From Glacieibacterium sp038210595 (GTDB lineage: Bacteria; Pseudomonadota; Alphaproteobacteria; Sphingomonadales; Sphingomonadaceae), in NCBI GenBank assembly GCA_038210595.1, contig JBBQWN010000004.1, forward strand, positions 62,001-126,000: 64,000 bases of DNA. The letters are read 5' to 3'. Within the stretch, counting starts at the first letter, position 1; each line of letters starts with the position of its first letter. This document shows positions 49,355 to 58,081 of the stretch, in pieces. The notes below the pieces were generated by a model. The model saw nothing but the letters and a program-made list of their open reading frames with translations, searched no databases and was not told where the DNA came from. A program made the position numbers and the translations under genes.

Positions 49355-50745
49355 CGCGGGTCTGCTTTTGGCTGGGCCCGCGCGGCGACATACGCCTCGA
49401 CCGCGCCGAGTTCGGCGGGCAGTGTGTCGAAGCGTTCCTCGCGGTCGAACAGCCCGGCGACGCGGGCGGGCATCGCCGGGCGGACGCCGGTGGCGCGCTC
49501 GACCGCCTCGCGGAACTTGGCGGGGTGGGCGGTGGCGAGCGTCACGACGGCCTCGTCGCCCGGATGGGCGCGGGCGGCGGCGAGCCCGATCGCGGTGTGC
49601 GGATCGATCAGCTGGCCGCAGCGCTCGTGCGCCCAGCGCATGGTCAGCGCCATATCGTCGGCGTCGATCCGCGCGGCGGTGAACAGTTGGGCGGCCTCAG
49701 CCCGTTGCGCATCGCTCAGCTGCAGGCGCTTGCTGGCCTCGAACCCCTGCATCGCCGCCGCGCACGCCGCGCCGTCGCGGCCGTGCAGGTCGAACAGCAG
49801 CCGCTCGAAGTTGGAACTGACCTGAATGTCCATCGACGGCGCCGCGGTGGGCTCCACGGTGCCGACGCTATAGTCACCGCTGGTCAGCGCGCGCGCCAGT
49901 ATGTCATTGATATTGGTGGCAACAATCAGCCGCCCCACCGGCAGCCCCATCCGGCATGCCAGATAACCAGCAAAGACATCACCGAAGTTCCCGGTCGGCA
50001 CCGCAAAGCTGATCCGCCGCTCCGGCGCCCCCAACCGCACCGCGGCGTAGAAATAATAGACGATCTGGAACAACAGCCTTGCCCAGTTGATCGAGTTGAC
50101 CGCCGACAACCGGAACCGCCCGGCGAACGCGGCATCGTTGAACATCGCCTTCACCAGGCGCTGCGCATCGTCGAAATTGCCCTCGACCGCGATGTTATGG
50201 ACGTTGGGCGCCATCACCGTCGTCATCTGTCGCCGCTGCACGTCCGACACCCGCCCCGCCGGATGCAGCATGAAGATGTCGAGATGCTCGCGGCCCGCCA
50301 GCGCATTGATCGCGGCCGACCCGGTGTCGCCGCTGGTCGCGCCGATGATGGTCAGGTGCTCGCCGCGGCCGCGCAGGAACCGCTCGAACAATCCGCCGAT
50401 CACCTGCAGCGCGACATCCTTGAACGCCAGCGTCGGCCCGTGGAACAGCTCGAGCAGCCAGTGGCGCTGGTCGAGCTGAACCAGCGGCGTCACCGCGTCA
50501 TGGTCGAAGCTGCCGTACGCCTCGGTCAGCAGCGCGCGCAGCTCGGCCTCGCTCAGCGCGTCGCCGACGAACGGCAGGCACACCCGCACCGCCGTCTCGA
50601 CATAGGACAGGCCGGCGAGGCTCCCGACGTCGATCCGGGGCAGCGCGTCGGGCACGTACAGCCCGCCGTCGCTGGCCAGCCCGGCGAGCGTGACGGACTC
50701 GAAGTCGAGGATTGGCGCGGAACCGCGCGTGCTGAGGTAACGCAT
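49351..50745 (-). CDS. thrC: Threonine synthase
   Basis: ThrC converts O-phosphohomoserine to threonine with PLP. The 464-residue protein starts MRYLSTRGSAPILDFE, has the PLP lysine K109 in GPTLAFKDVALQ, TIIGATSGDTGSAAINAL and the NSINWARLLFQIVYYF region, typical of the long (E. coli-like) form. ATG 50745 is the family's usual start; ATG 50760 and one more upstream are in frame but lack a ribosome site. Product is made from homoserine, downstream of asd. Confidence 0.93.
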   Translation of the reverse strand: MRYLSTRGSAPILDFESVTLAGLASDGGLYVPDALPRIDVGSLAGLSYVETAVRVCLPFVGDALSEAELRALLTEAYGSFDHDAVTPLVQLDQRHWLLELFHGPTLAFKDVALQVIGGLFERFLRGRGEHLTIIGATSGDTGSAAINALAGREHLDIFMLHPAGRVSDVQRRQMTTVMAPNVHNIAVEGNFDDAQRLVKAMFNDAAFAGRFRLSAVNSINWARLLFQIVYYFYAAVRLGAPERRISFAVPTGNFGDVFAGYLACRMGLPVGRLIVATNINDILARALTSGDYSVGTVEPTAAPSMDIQVSSNFERLLFDLHGRDGAACAAAMQGFEASKRLQLSDAQRAEAAQLFTAARIDADDMALTMRWAHERCGQLIDPHTAIGLAAARAHPGDEAVVTLATAHPAKFREAVERATGVRPAMPARVAGLFDREERFDTLPAELGAVEAYVAARAQPKADPR

Positions 50746-50882
50746 GGAGTGCGACGACATAGGGGCGCAGCGGGGACGGGGCAACTGCGGGGGTGGAACG
50801 GCGGAGCTGGACGGCAGCTAGCGCCCAATGGCGAACCTTAGCCTCGGCTGTTACGTTCGTGCGTAGGCGACGGGAGTAAGCA

Positions 50883-51260
50883 ATGCGCAACCAACTCCAA
50901 CGAGCGGTCGTGGCTTTGGCGCAGACCGCTGACATTCAGCTTTCACTCTTCCCCGACTTTGTTTGCAAAGCAGACGAGTTGGCGTTGGATTTTGAAGATG
51001 GGCTGTATGAGATGGTCGGGCACGAAGATGAGTTCTCGGGCAAACAGCGAGCCGCAATCGATACGCTGGATAAGCTTATTTTGTCAAAATGTGGCGAGCA
51101 GGACGCTTCGTTTTGGAATGAGACGGCTGTTCGCGAGCATCCGTTTTGGGAAGAGATACGGACAGCGGCCAAGGAAGCCGCCGCCACGATTGGTTGGGAT
51201 TTAAGTACTCTGCCACCGTCAAATGCAGTCTACGTCTGCGGTCATCCAAGTGGCCGTTAA
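50883..51260 (+). CDS. Hypothetical protein in an AT-richer islet
   Basis: A 125-residue cytoplasmic protein, acidic in the middle (KADELALDFEDGLYEMVGHE) and mostly helical. A GGGAG ribosome site (50872-50876) seven bases before the ATG supports it. I do not recognise a family. It lies in the gap between surf1 and thrC, which are usually neighbours in relatives, and is visibly poorer in GC than the flanking genes. It is likely an insertion. Confidence 0.58.
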   Translation: MRNQLQRAVVALAQTADIQLSLFPDFVCKADELALDFEDGLYEMVGHEDEFSGKQRAAIDTLDKLILSKCGEQDASFWNETAVREHPFWEEIRTAAKEAAATIGWDLSTLPPSNAVYVCGHPSGR

Positions 51261-51327
51261 TCACCCGAAGCGGACGCCAGCACCCTTCCAAACAGAGCAT
51301 CCCGTGGCCGCCACGCGCACTTTCTCC

Positions 51328-51356
51328 TTGACATCGCGAACCGTATCGGTTAGAAG
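51328..51356 (+). promoter_or_regulatory. Strong sigma-70-type promoter in a gene-poor region
   Basis: TTGACA (perfect -35, 51328-51333) and TAGAAG (51351-51356) with a 17-bp spacer. Transcription would start near 51363. No good coding frame follows. Confidence 0.6.
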
Positions 51357-51362
51357 TCCTCT

Positions 51363-51743
51363 CAGGCGGGCTGGCGTCCGAAACACGCCGGTCCAACGGC
51401 CTGCCGCGCTGCCGGTCCCTCTGCTGCCGACAGCGTGGCGCGAACATCTGCACGGGTTTGAGCGCACAGCATGATCCCAGGAGGACGGATACCACCGGCC
51501 AAAGGCACGGCCACATAACGGCACACCCCAGGCAACAGTATCGGCCACCGGCGGCGTAAGAAACCGCTACACAGTCCTCCGCCGCCAAGCCGCTCGTGAT
51601 CACAGTGTTTGCAACCAGTCGTCGCCGAGGTCCGCCTCTCCCGAGCCGTTTCGGGGTCGGGGCAGCGGACCGGAGCGGGGACGCGCCGGCGGGTGCGGAG
51701 TGCGGGACCTGCAAGTCCTTCGCCAACCGTGACGCCGTACGCT
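51363..51743 (+). other. Candidate structured non-coding RNA region
   Basis: About 380 nt without a convincing gene, following a strong promoter and ending at a hairpin. It can form a stem GGCGGGC (51365)/GCCTGCC (51399) with an inner GGCGT/ACGCC stem, a small hairpin GCTG-CCGA-CAGC (51423-51434), and long-range pairs GGAGGAC (51480-51486)/GTCCTCC (51574-51580) and GGCGGCG (51550)/CGCCGCC (51580). I checked it against 6S, tmRNA, RNase P, SRP RNA and common riboswitch motifs from memory and found no match. The region may also simply be unused sequence. Confidence 0.4.
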
Positions 51744-51773
51744 GGCCCTCCCCGGCTCACACCGGGGAGGGCC
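51744..51773. terminator. Perfect 12-bp GC-rich hairpin at the end of the gene-poor region
   Basis: GGCCCTCCCCGG (51744-51755), a 6-base loop, CCGGGGAGGGCC (51762-51773). There is no long T-run. Because it lies 17 bp from the surf1 stop it could end both the surf1 operon and the putative RNA, or be a dispersed dyad repeat. Confidence 0.6.
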
Positions 51774-51789
51774 TTGGCGTGCGCGTCGT

Positions 51790-52401
51790 TCAGGCGCGCC
51801 GCCGAGCCACGAAAATCCCGTAGATGATGCCCAGCGTCGCGGCGAAGCTGAACCACTGGATCGCATAGCTGAGGTGGCTGTCGGGCAGGTCGGCCGGCGT
51901 CGGCGTCCGCGACGGCTCCAGCGGCGCGACCGCGGTCCGCGGGATCAGCATGAACAGCGGGCGGCCGGGCTGCTTGTCATAGGGGCGTTCGATGATGGTG
52001 CCGTCGAACTCGGTATCGACGGTCAGCTGCCCCTCGAACGGCCGCGGCGTCCAGCCGGCGACGACGACGAGATCGGGGTGGCTGCGGTGCGGCGCGCTGC
52101 AGGCGACCAGCACAAGGAACCCGGACTCGCCCTTCGCGCTCTCGCCGCCGCGGATGTCGTAGGGGCTGACCCGCCCCGGGCGGCAATCCACATGGGCGCG
52201 GCGGTAGGCGACGCTGCCCGCCCCGATCATCGCGCGGTAATAGTCGGAGGGCGTCAGCGGCGGCAGCGTCTGCGCCGCCTCCAGCCGGGCGATCAGGTCA
52301 TGCTTCCACGCGCGGCGCTGCAGCTGCCAGAAGCCGAGCCAGACCATGACGCCGACCATCGCGACCGTCATCAGCGTCGGGACCAGCGGCAGCCGCCTCA
52401 T
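51790..52401 (-). CDS. SURF1-family cytochrome oxidase assembly protein
   Basis: A 203-residue inner-membrane protein with one membrane helix at each end (LMTVAMVGVMVWLGFWQLQR and IQWFSFAATLGIIYGIFV), the SURF1 layout, and motifs WLGFWQLQRRAWK and the C-terminal YAIQWFSFA. It helps insert heme a into cytochrome c oxidase. The start overlaps the DUF983 stop (ATGA). It is the last gene of the cox operon here. Confidence 0.9.
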   Translation of the reverse strand: MRRLPLVPTLMTVAMVGVMVWLGFWQLQRRAWKHDLIARLEAAQTLPPLTPSDYYRAMIGAGSVAYRRAHVDCRPGRVSPYDIRGGESAKGESGFLVLVACSAPHRSHPDLVVVAGWTPRPFEGQLTVDTEFDGTIIERPYDKQPGRPLFMLIPRTAVAPLEPSRTPTPADLPDSHLSYAIQWFSFAATLGIIYGIFVARRRA

Positions 52402-52763
52402 TCGCGCCGCCCGAGCCGGGCCTCGTTCTTGTATTCGAGCGCGACCAGCAGCGCCTTGGCAAAGCGCAGCAGGGCGAGCGTCAGCACCAGCGTCAGTGGA
52501 ACCCAGATCAGCGCGTGCAGCCACCACGGCGGCGACCGCGACAACTCCAGCCAGATCGCGCCGACAACGACCACCGTCCCGACCAGGAAGATCAGGAACG
52601 GGGCGGCGGCGTCACCAACATCGAACTGGGTGAAATCCAGACCGCACTTCGGGCAGCTGCCAGCGAAACCGATAATCGAGCGGAACAGCGTCGGCGCGCC
52701 GCAGCGCGGGCAGGCCCCCATCACCGCACCCGCGACCAGCGGGCGGGCCAGCGGCCGGGTCAC
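52398..52763 (-). CDS. DUF983 family membrane protein
   Basis: A 121-residue protein with zinc-like CPRCG (residues 18-22) and CPKCG (about 38-42) motifs, then two membrane helices (PFLIFLVGTVVVVGAIWLE and LHALIWVPLTLVLTLALL). DUF983 genes sit in cox operons and may act in heme-copper oxidase assembly, but the role is not settled. Start GTG 52763 has a GGGGG ribosome site seven bases upstream. A 26-bp tandem duplication copies this ribosome site and GTG. Confidence 0.85.
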   Translation of the reverse strand: MTRPLARPLVAGAVMGACPRCGAPTLFRSIIGFAGSCPKCGLDFTQFDVGDAAAPFLIFLVGTVVVVGAIWLELSRSPPWWLHALIWVPLTLVLTLALLRFAKALLVALEYKNEARLGRRE

Positions 52764-52806
52764 GATGTCGCCCCCGGCGACGGGCTCACGATGTCGCCCC
52801 CGGCGA
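52760..52806. repeat. 26-bp-period tandem duplication at the DUF983 start
   Basis: The 21-mer TCACGATGTCGCCCCCGGCGA occurs at 52760-52780 and again at 52786-52806. Each copy holds a GTG and a purine-rich ribosome site on the minus strand. The spare GTG (52789) runs into a stop after nine codons. Confidence 0.9.
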
Positions 52807-52811
52807 AGGGG

Positions 52812-53645
52812 TCAAGTCGCCGCGGCTGCGACCGCCGCGCCGAACTTCGACCCCCAGACGTAGATCGACACGAACAGGAACAACCAGACGACGTCGACGA
52901 AGTGCCAGTACCAGGCGGCGGCCTCGAAGCCGAAATGCTGCTTCGGGGTGAAGTCACCGCGATACGCGCGCGCCAGGCAGACGATCAGGAAGATCGTGCC
53001 GACGATGACGTGGAAGCCGTGGAAGCCGGTCGCCATGTAGAAGGTCGCGCCATAGATGTTGCCGGCAAAGCCGAACTCGGCGTGGTGATATTCGAACGCC
53101 TGAACGGTGCTGAAGATGAGGCCGAGGGCGATGGTCAGCCACAGACCGGTCTTGAGCCCCTCGCGGTCGCCGTGGATCAGCGCGTGGTGCGCCCAGGTGA
53201 CGGTGGTGCCCGACAGCAGCAGGATCATCGTGTTGAGCAGCGGGAAGACGAACGGATCGAGCACCTCGATGCCCTTCGGCGGCCAGACGCCGCCGATGAC
53301 TTCCGCACCGCTCGGGTAGAGCGAGGCGCTGAAATAGGCCCAGAACCAGGCGACGAAGAACATCACCTCGGACGCGATGAACAGGATCATCCCGTAGCGG
53401 TGGTGAAGCTGGACGACCGGCGTATGGTCGCCGGTGTTGGCCTCGTGCACGACGTCCGCCCACCAGCGGTAGAAAGTGTAGAGGATCAGCGCAGTACCGA
53501 CCGCGAACAGCCACGGGGCCCAGGTGCCGGCCTTGTGCATCCAGGCCACCGCACCGGTCGCCAGCACCAGCGCCGAGAACGCGCCGAGCAGCGGATTCGC
53601 CGACGGATTGACGATGTGGAATGCGTGGGTCTTGCCCGCTGCCAT
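52812..53645 (-). CDS. coxC: Cytochrome c oxidase subunit III
   Basis: Subunit III of the aa3-type heme-copper oxidase, 277 residues with seven membrane helices. The sequence HAFHIVNPSANPLLGAFSAL, YRWWADVVHEANTGDHTPVV and MATGFHGFHVIVGTIFL are family marks. It lies between ctaG and the DUF983 gene on the minus strand. Its role is to stabilise the proton-pumping core. Confidence 0.96.
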   Translation of the reverse strand: MAAGKTHAFHIVNPSANPLLGAFSALVLATGAVAWMHKAGTWAPWLFAVGTALILYTFYRWWADVVHEANTGDHTPVVQLHHRYGMILFIASEVMFFVAWFWAYFSASLYPSGAEVIGGVWPPKGIEVLDPFVFPLLNTMILLLSGTTVTWAHHALIHGDREGLKTGLWLTIALGLIFSTVQAFEYHHAEFGFAGNIYGATFYMATGFHGFHVIVGTIFLIVCLARAYRGDFTPKQHFGFEAAAWYWHFVDVVWLFLFVSIYVWGSKFGAAVAAAAT

Positions 53646-53672
53646 GCGATTAGCCTCTGTGCCTTGTCGCGC

Positions 53673-54224
53673 TCATAGCTGCGACCGGTTGCGCTCGTCC
53701 ACCGGGTAGAAGGTGTAGCTGAGCGTGATCTCGTCGATCTTGCGGGCGATCGGATCGTTCAGGATCGCCGGGTCGACATAATAGCTGACCGGCATGTCGA
53801 CCGTCTCGCCGGCCTTCAGCGTCTGCTCGTTGAAGCAGAAGCACTGGATCTTCTTGAAATACTTGCCCGCGACATCGGGCGAGACATTGTAGGTGGCGCG
53901 GCCCGTCACCGGCGCGGCGCTGATGTTGACGGCCTTGTAGAACGCCAGCCGCTGCTCGCCGACGCGGATCGTCGTCTCCGTCGCCTCGGGCCGGAACTGC
54001 CACGGCATGCCGGGCGAGATGTTGCCGTCGAAGCGGATCTTGATGGTCTGCCCGGCCACCGTCGCGCCGGGTGCCGCAAGCGCGCGCTGCGTCGTGCCGC
54101 CAAAGCCGGTCGCCTGGCAGAAGGCGCGGTACAGTGGCACCGCGGCGAACGACATCGCGACCATGCCGGCGGCGATTGCGGCGGTCGCGAAGGCGGTGCG
54201 GTTGCGGGCGGCGAGCGCGGTCAT
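53673..54224 (-). CDS. ctaG: Cytochrome c oxidase assembly protein CtaG (Cox11)
   Basis: Delivers copper to the CuB site of subunit I. The 183-residue protein has an N-terminal membrane anchor (residues about 8-28), then the periplasmic copper-binding motif QCFCFNEQTL (CxC) near residue 130, and ends SYTFYPVDE. It overlaps the coxF start region by four bases. Length and motifs match the family. Confidence 0.95.
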   Translation of the reverse strand: MTALAARNRTAFATAAIAAGMVAMSFAAVPLYRAFCQATGFGGTTQRALAAPGATVAGQTIKIRFDGNISPGMPWQFRPEATETTIRVGEQRLAFYKAVNISAAPVTGRATYNVSPDVAGKYFKKIQCFCFNEQTLKAGETVDMPVSYYVDPAILNDPIARKIDEITLSYTFYPVDERNRSQL

Positions 54225-54343
54225 ACCATGCGGACCACGGTGATGCCGAAGAACAGCAACGCCAGCGCGCCGAGCAGCAGCCCGAGCGCCAGGCTGCGCG
54301 ACTTGCGCTTGGCCAGGAATGCGGCGGTCTCGGCGGGGGTCAT
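54221..54343 (-). CDS. coxF: Small cox operon protein CoxF-like
   Basis: A 40-residue single-helix membrane protein (MTPAETAAFLAKRKSRSLAL then GLLLGALALLFFGITVVRMV). A protein of this size and position, between ctaB and ctaG, is the usual small CoxF of alphaproteobacterial cox operons. It overlaps ctaB upstream and ctaG downstream by four bases each. It may act in oxidase assembly; direct evidence is lacking. Confidence 0.72.
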   Translation of the reverse strand: MTPAETAAFLAKRKSRSLALGLLLGALALLFFGITVVRMV

Positions 54344-55251
54344 GCGACGATCCATTGGTCGGCGACGACAGCGGCGAAGATCAGGAACAGGTAGAGCAGC
54401 GAGAAACGGAACAGTTTCTTCTCCGGCCCCATCTCGGCCGTGGCGGTCGCGGTGTTTCGCGACACCGCCCAGGCTTGCGCGATGAAGATGCCGCCGAGCG
54501 CCAGCGCCACCGTGCCATAAAGCCAGCCCGCCAGACCAAGCGCCCACGGCAGCACCGACACCGGCACCAGCGCCAGCGCATACAGCAGCACCTGCGTGCG
54601 CGTCACCTTGAGGCCGTGGGTGACCGGCAGCATCGGCACCCCGGCCTTCGAGTAATCGGCCTCTATGAACAGCGCGAGCGCCCAGAAATGCGGCGGCGTC
54701 CACAGGAAGATGATCGCGACTAGGATGACCGGCATCAGCGTCACGTCGCCGGTCACGGCCGCCCAGCCGATCATCGGCGGGAACGCGCCCGCCAGCCCGC
54801 CGATGACAATGTTCTGCGGGGTCCGGCGCTTCAGCCAGACGGTATAGACGACGGCATAGAACAGGATCGAACCGAGCAGCAGCGCCGCCGCCAGCCAGCC
54901 GACCGCCAGCCCCATCACCATCACCGAACCGCCCGCCAGCGCGACGGCAAACGCCAGCGCCTCCTCCGGGCTGACGCGCCCGGCGGGGATCGGCCGGTTG
55001 GCGGTGCGCTTCATCACCGCGTCGATGTCGGCTTCGTACCACTGGTTGAGCGCACCCGCTGCTCCGGCCCCGACCGCGATGCACAGGATCGCGACGAAGC
55101 CGAGGAACGGGTTGATGTGCCCCGGCGCCGCGAACAGCCCGCAGGCCGCCGTGAACACCACCAGCGTCATCACCCGGGGTTTCAGCAGCGCGAAATAATC
55201 GCGCCAGTCCGCGAGGTTCGTCGCGGACTGGGGAAGGGCCGTGGCGGTCAT
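54340..55251 (-). CDS. ctaB: Protoheme IX farnesyltransferase
   Basis: Makes heme O from protoheme with farnesyl diphosphate for heme A. The 303-residue membrane protein has DYFALLKPRVMTLVVFTAA, the Asp-rich NQWYEADIDAVMKRTANRPI motif (prenyl diphosphate binding), and about eight further helices. The name cyoE is also used. It follows ctaD directly and overlaps coxF. Confidence 0.96.
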   Translation of the reverse strand: MTATALPQSATNLADWRDYFALLKPRVMTLVVFTAACGLFAAPGHINPFLGFVAILCIAVGAGAAGALNQWYEADIDAVMKRTANRPIPAGRVSPEEALAFAVALAGGSVMVMGLAVGWLAAALLLGSILFYAVVYTVWLKRRTPQNIVIGGLAGAFPPMIGWAAVTGDVTLMPVILVAIIFLWTPPHFWALALFIEADYSKAGVPMLPVTHGLKVTRTQVLLYALALVPVSVLPWALGLAGWLYGTVALALGGIFIAQAWAVSRNTATATAEMGPEKKLFRFSLLYLFLIFAAVVADQWIVA

Positions 55252-55252
55252 G

Positions 55253-56917
55253 CTATTTGATCTGCGGCAGCGTCTCGAACTGGTGGAACGGCGGCGGCGA
55301 GCTCAAGGTCCACTCGAGTGTCGTCGCGCCTTCACCCCAGTAGTTGTCGCCGACGCGCTTGCCGGCGAACAGCGACCAGATGACGTTGGCAAAGAAGAAC
55401 AGCATGCCGACGCCCATGATCGCATAGCCGATCGACGAGATGTGGTTCCAGTAGGTGAACGCCTCCGGATAGTCCGGGATGCGCCGCGGCATGCCCTGCT
55501 GCCCCAGGAAATGCTGGGGGAAGAACATGACGTTGACGCCGACGAAGAACACCCAGAAGTGCAGCTGGCCCAGCACCTCGTTATAGGCGCGGCCGCTCAT
55601 CTTGCCGAACCAGTAGTAGAAGCCCGCGAAGATCGCGAACACGGCACCCAGCGACAGCACGTAGTGGAAGTGCGCCACCACGTAATAGCTGTTGTGCATA
55701 TACTGGTCGACGCCGGCGTTCGACAGCAGCACGCCGGTAACGCCGCCGACCGTGAACATGAAGATGAACCCGATCGCCCACAGCATCGGCGTCTTGAACT
55801 CGATCGAGCCGCCCCACATCGTCGCGATCCAGCTGAAGATCTTGATGCCGGTCGGCACCGCGATGATCATCGTCGCGGCGGTGAAGTACATCTTGGTGTT
55901 CACGTCGAGGCCCGAGGTGAACATGTGGTGGGCCCAGACGATGAAGCCGATGCCGCCGATGGCGACCATCGCGTAGGCCATGCCGAGATAGCCGAACACC
56001 GGCTTTTTCGAGAAGGTCGAGATGATCTGGCTGATCATGCCGAAGCCCGGCAGGATCAGGATGTAGACCTCGGGGTGACCGAAGAACCAGAACAGGTGCT
56101 GGTACAGGATCGGGTCGCCGCCGCCCGACGGATCGAAGAACGTCGTGCCGAAGTTGCGGTCGGTCAGCAGCATGGTGATCGCACCGGCCAGCACCGGCAG
56201 CGACAGCAGCAGCAGGAAGGCGGTGACCAGCACCGACCACACGAACAGCGGCATCTTGTGCAGCGTCATGCCCGGTGCGCGCATGTTGAAAATGGTGGTG
56301 ATAAAGTTGATCGCGCCGAGGATCGACGACGCACCGGCAAGGTGCAGCGACAGGATCGCCATGTCGACCGCGGGGCCGGGATGGCCGCTGGTCGACAGCG
56401 GCGGATAGACCGTCCAGCCGGTGCCGGCACCGTTGAAGCCGGCCGGGCCGGGCACGAACATCGAGCCGACGAGCAGCAGGAATGACGGCACCAGCAACCA
56501 GAAGGAGACATTGTTCATGCGCGGGAACGCCATGTCCGGCGCGCCGATCATCAGCGGCACGAACCAGTTGCCGAACCCGCCGATCATCGCCGGCATGACG
56601 GTGAAAAACACCATGATCAGGCCGTGCGCGGTGATGAACACGTTCCACAGGTGATAGCTGGCGTCGAGATTGCCCTGCGTCCACCACGTCAGATACTGGA
56701 TGCCGGGCTGCGACAGCTCCAGCCGCATGATGCCCGAGATGGCGCCGCCAATGGTCCCCGCGATCACCGCGAAGATCAGGTACAGCGTGCCGATGTCCTT
56801 GTGGTTGGTCGAGAACAGCCAGCGGGTGACGAAGCCCATCGGGGCGTGGCCGTGATCGTCATGCGCGTGGTCGTGCGCGGCCTCGAGGTTGGCGGTCTTG
56901 GTCGGCGGGCTGGCCAT
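55253..56917 (-). CDS. ctaD: Cytochrome c oxidase subunit I
   Basis: The catalytic subunit with heme a, heme a3 and CuB. The 554-residue protein has twelve helices, the heme a ligand region ITAHGLIMVFF, the CuB-Tyr motif FWFFGHPEVYILILPGFG, and HHMFTSG, THFHYVLSLG-type histidines. The start ATG 56917 is preferred over the in-frame TTG 56935. It is next to ctaC and ctaB. Identification is secure. Confidence 0.97.
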   Translation of the reverse strand: MASPPTKTANLEAAHDHAHDDHGHAPMGFVTRWLFSTNHKDIGTLYLIFAVIAGTIGGAISGIMRLELSQPGIQYLTWWTQGNLDASYHLWNVFITAHGLIMVFFTVMPAMIGGFGNWFVPLMIGAPDMAFPRMNNVSFWLLVPSFLLLVGSMFVPGPAGFNGAGTGWTVYPPLSTSGHPGPAVDMAILSLHLAGASSILGAINFITTIFNMRAPGMTLHKMPLFVWSVLVTAFLLLLSLPVLAGAITMLLTDRNFGTTFFDPSGGGDPILYQHLFWFFGHPEVYILILPGFGMISQIISTFSKKPVFGYLGMAYAMVAIGGIGFIVWAHHMFTSGLDVNTKMYFTAATMIIAVPTGIKIFSWIATMWGGSIEFKTPMLWAIGFIFMFTVGGVTGVLLSNAGVDQYMHNSYYVVAHFHYVLSLGAVFAIFAGFYYWFGKMSGRAYNEVLGQLHFWVFFVGVNVMFFPQHFLGQQGMPRRIPDYPEAFTYWNHISSIGYAIMGVGMLFFFANVIWSLFAGKRVGDNYWGEGATTLEWTLSSPPPFHQFETLPQIK

Positions 56918-56931
56918 GCTCTGGCTCTCTC

Positions 56932-57981
56932 TCAATTGGTGGCGGCTTGCGCGGCGACGGCCGGCGCAGGCTGGGTGGCGGTGGTGTCGGCGGCGACCGG
57001 CGCTGGGGCAGCCTGGGCCCCGGCAGCGCTGGCATTGGCGGGGTCAGCCGCCACCGGTGTCGTCGCGGCTTCGGCGGCAGCGGTCGCGGCAGCCTTCGGG
57101 ACGATGCCGTTTTCCTTCTGCTTGGCCGCGATCCAGGCGGCGTAACGCTCCTTGGAGACGACCTCGATGGCGACCGGCATGAAGGCGTGGCGGGTGCCGC
57201 ACAGCTGATAGCACTGGCCGAAATACACGCCGGGCTTGGTCGCCTTGAACCAGGTCTCGTTGATGCGGCCCGGCACCGCATCCATCTGCACCCAGAACGC
57301 CGGGATCATGAAGGCGTGGATGACGTCGGCGGCGGTGACCAGCACCTTGACCGTCGCGCCGACCGGCACGACGACGCGGTTGTCGACGTCGAGCTGATAC
57401 GGCGTGCCGGCCTTCGCCGCCTCGTCCTTGGTCAGCATGATCGAATCGAAGCTGAAGCCGCCCGCATCGGGATATTCGAATTCCCAATACCATTGGTGGC
57501 CGGTTGCCTTGATCGTCAGGTCGGCCTTGGGCGGCGTGTACTGGTTGGCCAGCAGCCGGAACGACGGCACCGCGATCCACACCAGGATCAGCACCGGCAC
57601 CACCGTCCAGACGACCTCGACCACCGTATTGTGGCTGGTCCGCGACGCGTTCGGGTTGCGCGACCGGCGATAGCGCAACACCACCCAGCCGAGCAGCCCC
57701 ACGACGAAGATCGAGATCGTCACCATCATCGGGTTGAGCACGTCGAACACCATGTTCTGCGCTTCGGTGCCGATCGGCGTCACCTGCGTCTGCAGGTTCC
57801 AAGCGCCGGGGGTCGGCTGACCGATGCCCGGGGTCGCGGCGGTCCGATCGAAGGCCGGCACGGCAGCGGGAACGGCAACGGTGGCGACGGGCGTGACCGG
57901 GGCGGCGGCGACCTGCGCCAGCGTTCCCGCCGGGGCGAGCGCCAGCAACAGCGCGGAAAGGACTAGCCTCGGTCGGTTCAT
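56932..57981 (-). CDS. ctaC: Cytochrome c oxidase subunit II
   Basis: Holds the CuA centre that accepts electrons from cytochrome c. The 349-residue protein has a signal peptide, two membrane helices and the periplasmic cupredoxin domain with CQYLCGTRHAFMP-like motif (GQCYQLCGTRHAFM). The C-terminal tail is long and Ala/Pro/Thr-rich (about 60 residues). It is the first gene of the operon, 52 bp from the promoter. Downstream order ctaD-ctaB is conserved. Confidence 0.96.
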   Translation of the reverse strand: MNRPRLVLSALLLALAPAGTLAQVAAAPVTPVATVAVPAAVPAFDRTAATPGIGQPTPGAWNLQTQVTPIGTEAQNMVFDVLNPMMVTISIFVVGLLGWVVLRYRRSRNPNASRTSHNTVVEVVWTVVPVLILVWIAVPSFRLLANQYTPPKADLTIKATGHQWYWEFEYPDAGGFSFDSIMLTKDEAAKAGTPYQLDVDNRVVVPVGATVKVLVTAADVIHAFMIPAFWVQMDAVPGRINETWFKATKPGVYFGQCYQLCGTRHAFMPVAIEVVSKERYAAWIAAKQKENGIVPKAAATAAAEAATTPVAADPANASAAGAQAAPAPVAADTTATQPAPAVAAQAATN

Positions 57982-58032
57982 CAGGCCCTCAGGTCACGGT
58001 GGAACGCCGCGCGGGCGCTCGAAGTTGCGCGG

Positions 58033-58061
58033 CTTATATGCGCCGTGGTGCAGTGCGACAA
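58033..58061 (-). promoter_or_regulatory. Promoter of the cox operon
   Basis: -35 TTGTCG (58061-58056) and -10 TATAAG (58038-58033), spacer 17 bp. Transcription would start near 58026, giving a leader of about 45 nt before the ctaC ATG at 57981. Confidence 0.65.
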
Positions 58062-58081
58062 GCGCGCTATGGGTCGCAGGC

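Noticed and set aside
47262..49391. A 709-codon minus-strand frame covering the methyltransferase and M16 gene
   Set aside because: The N-terminal part is an out-of-frame reading of the M16 peptidase; the real methyltransferase begins at the GTG overlapping the M16 stop.
51261..51790. Known RNA classes (6S, tmRNA, RNase P, SRP RNA, common riboswitches) in the gene-poor region
   Set aside because: None of their conserved core sequences were found by eye on either strand; left as an unnamed candidate.
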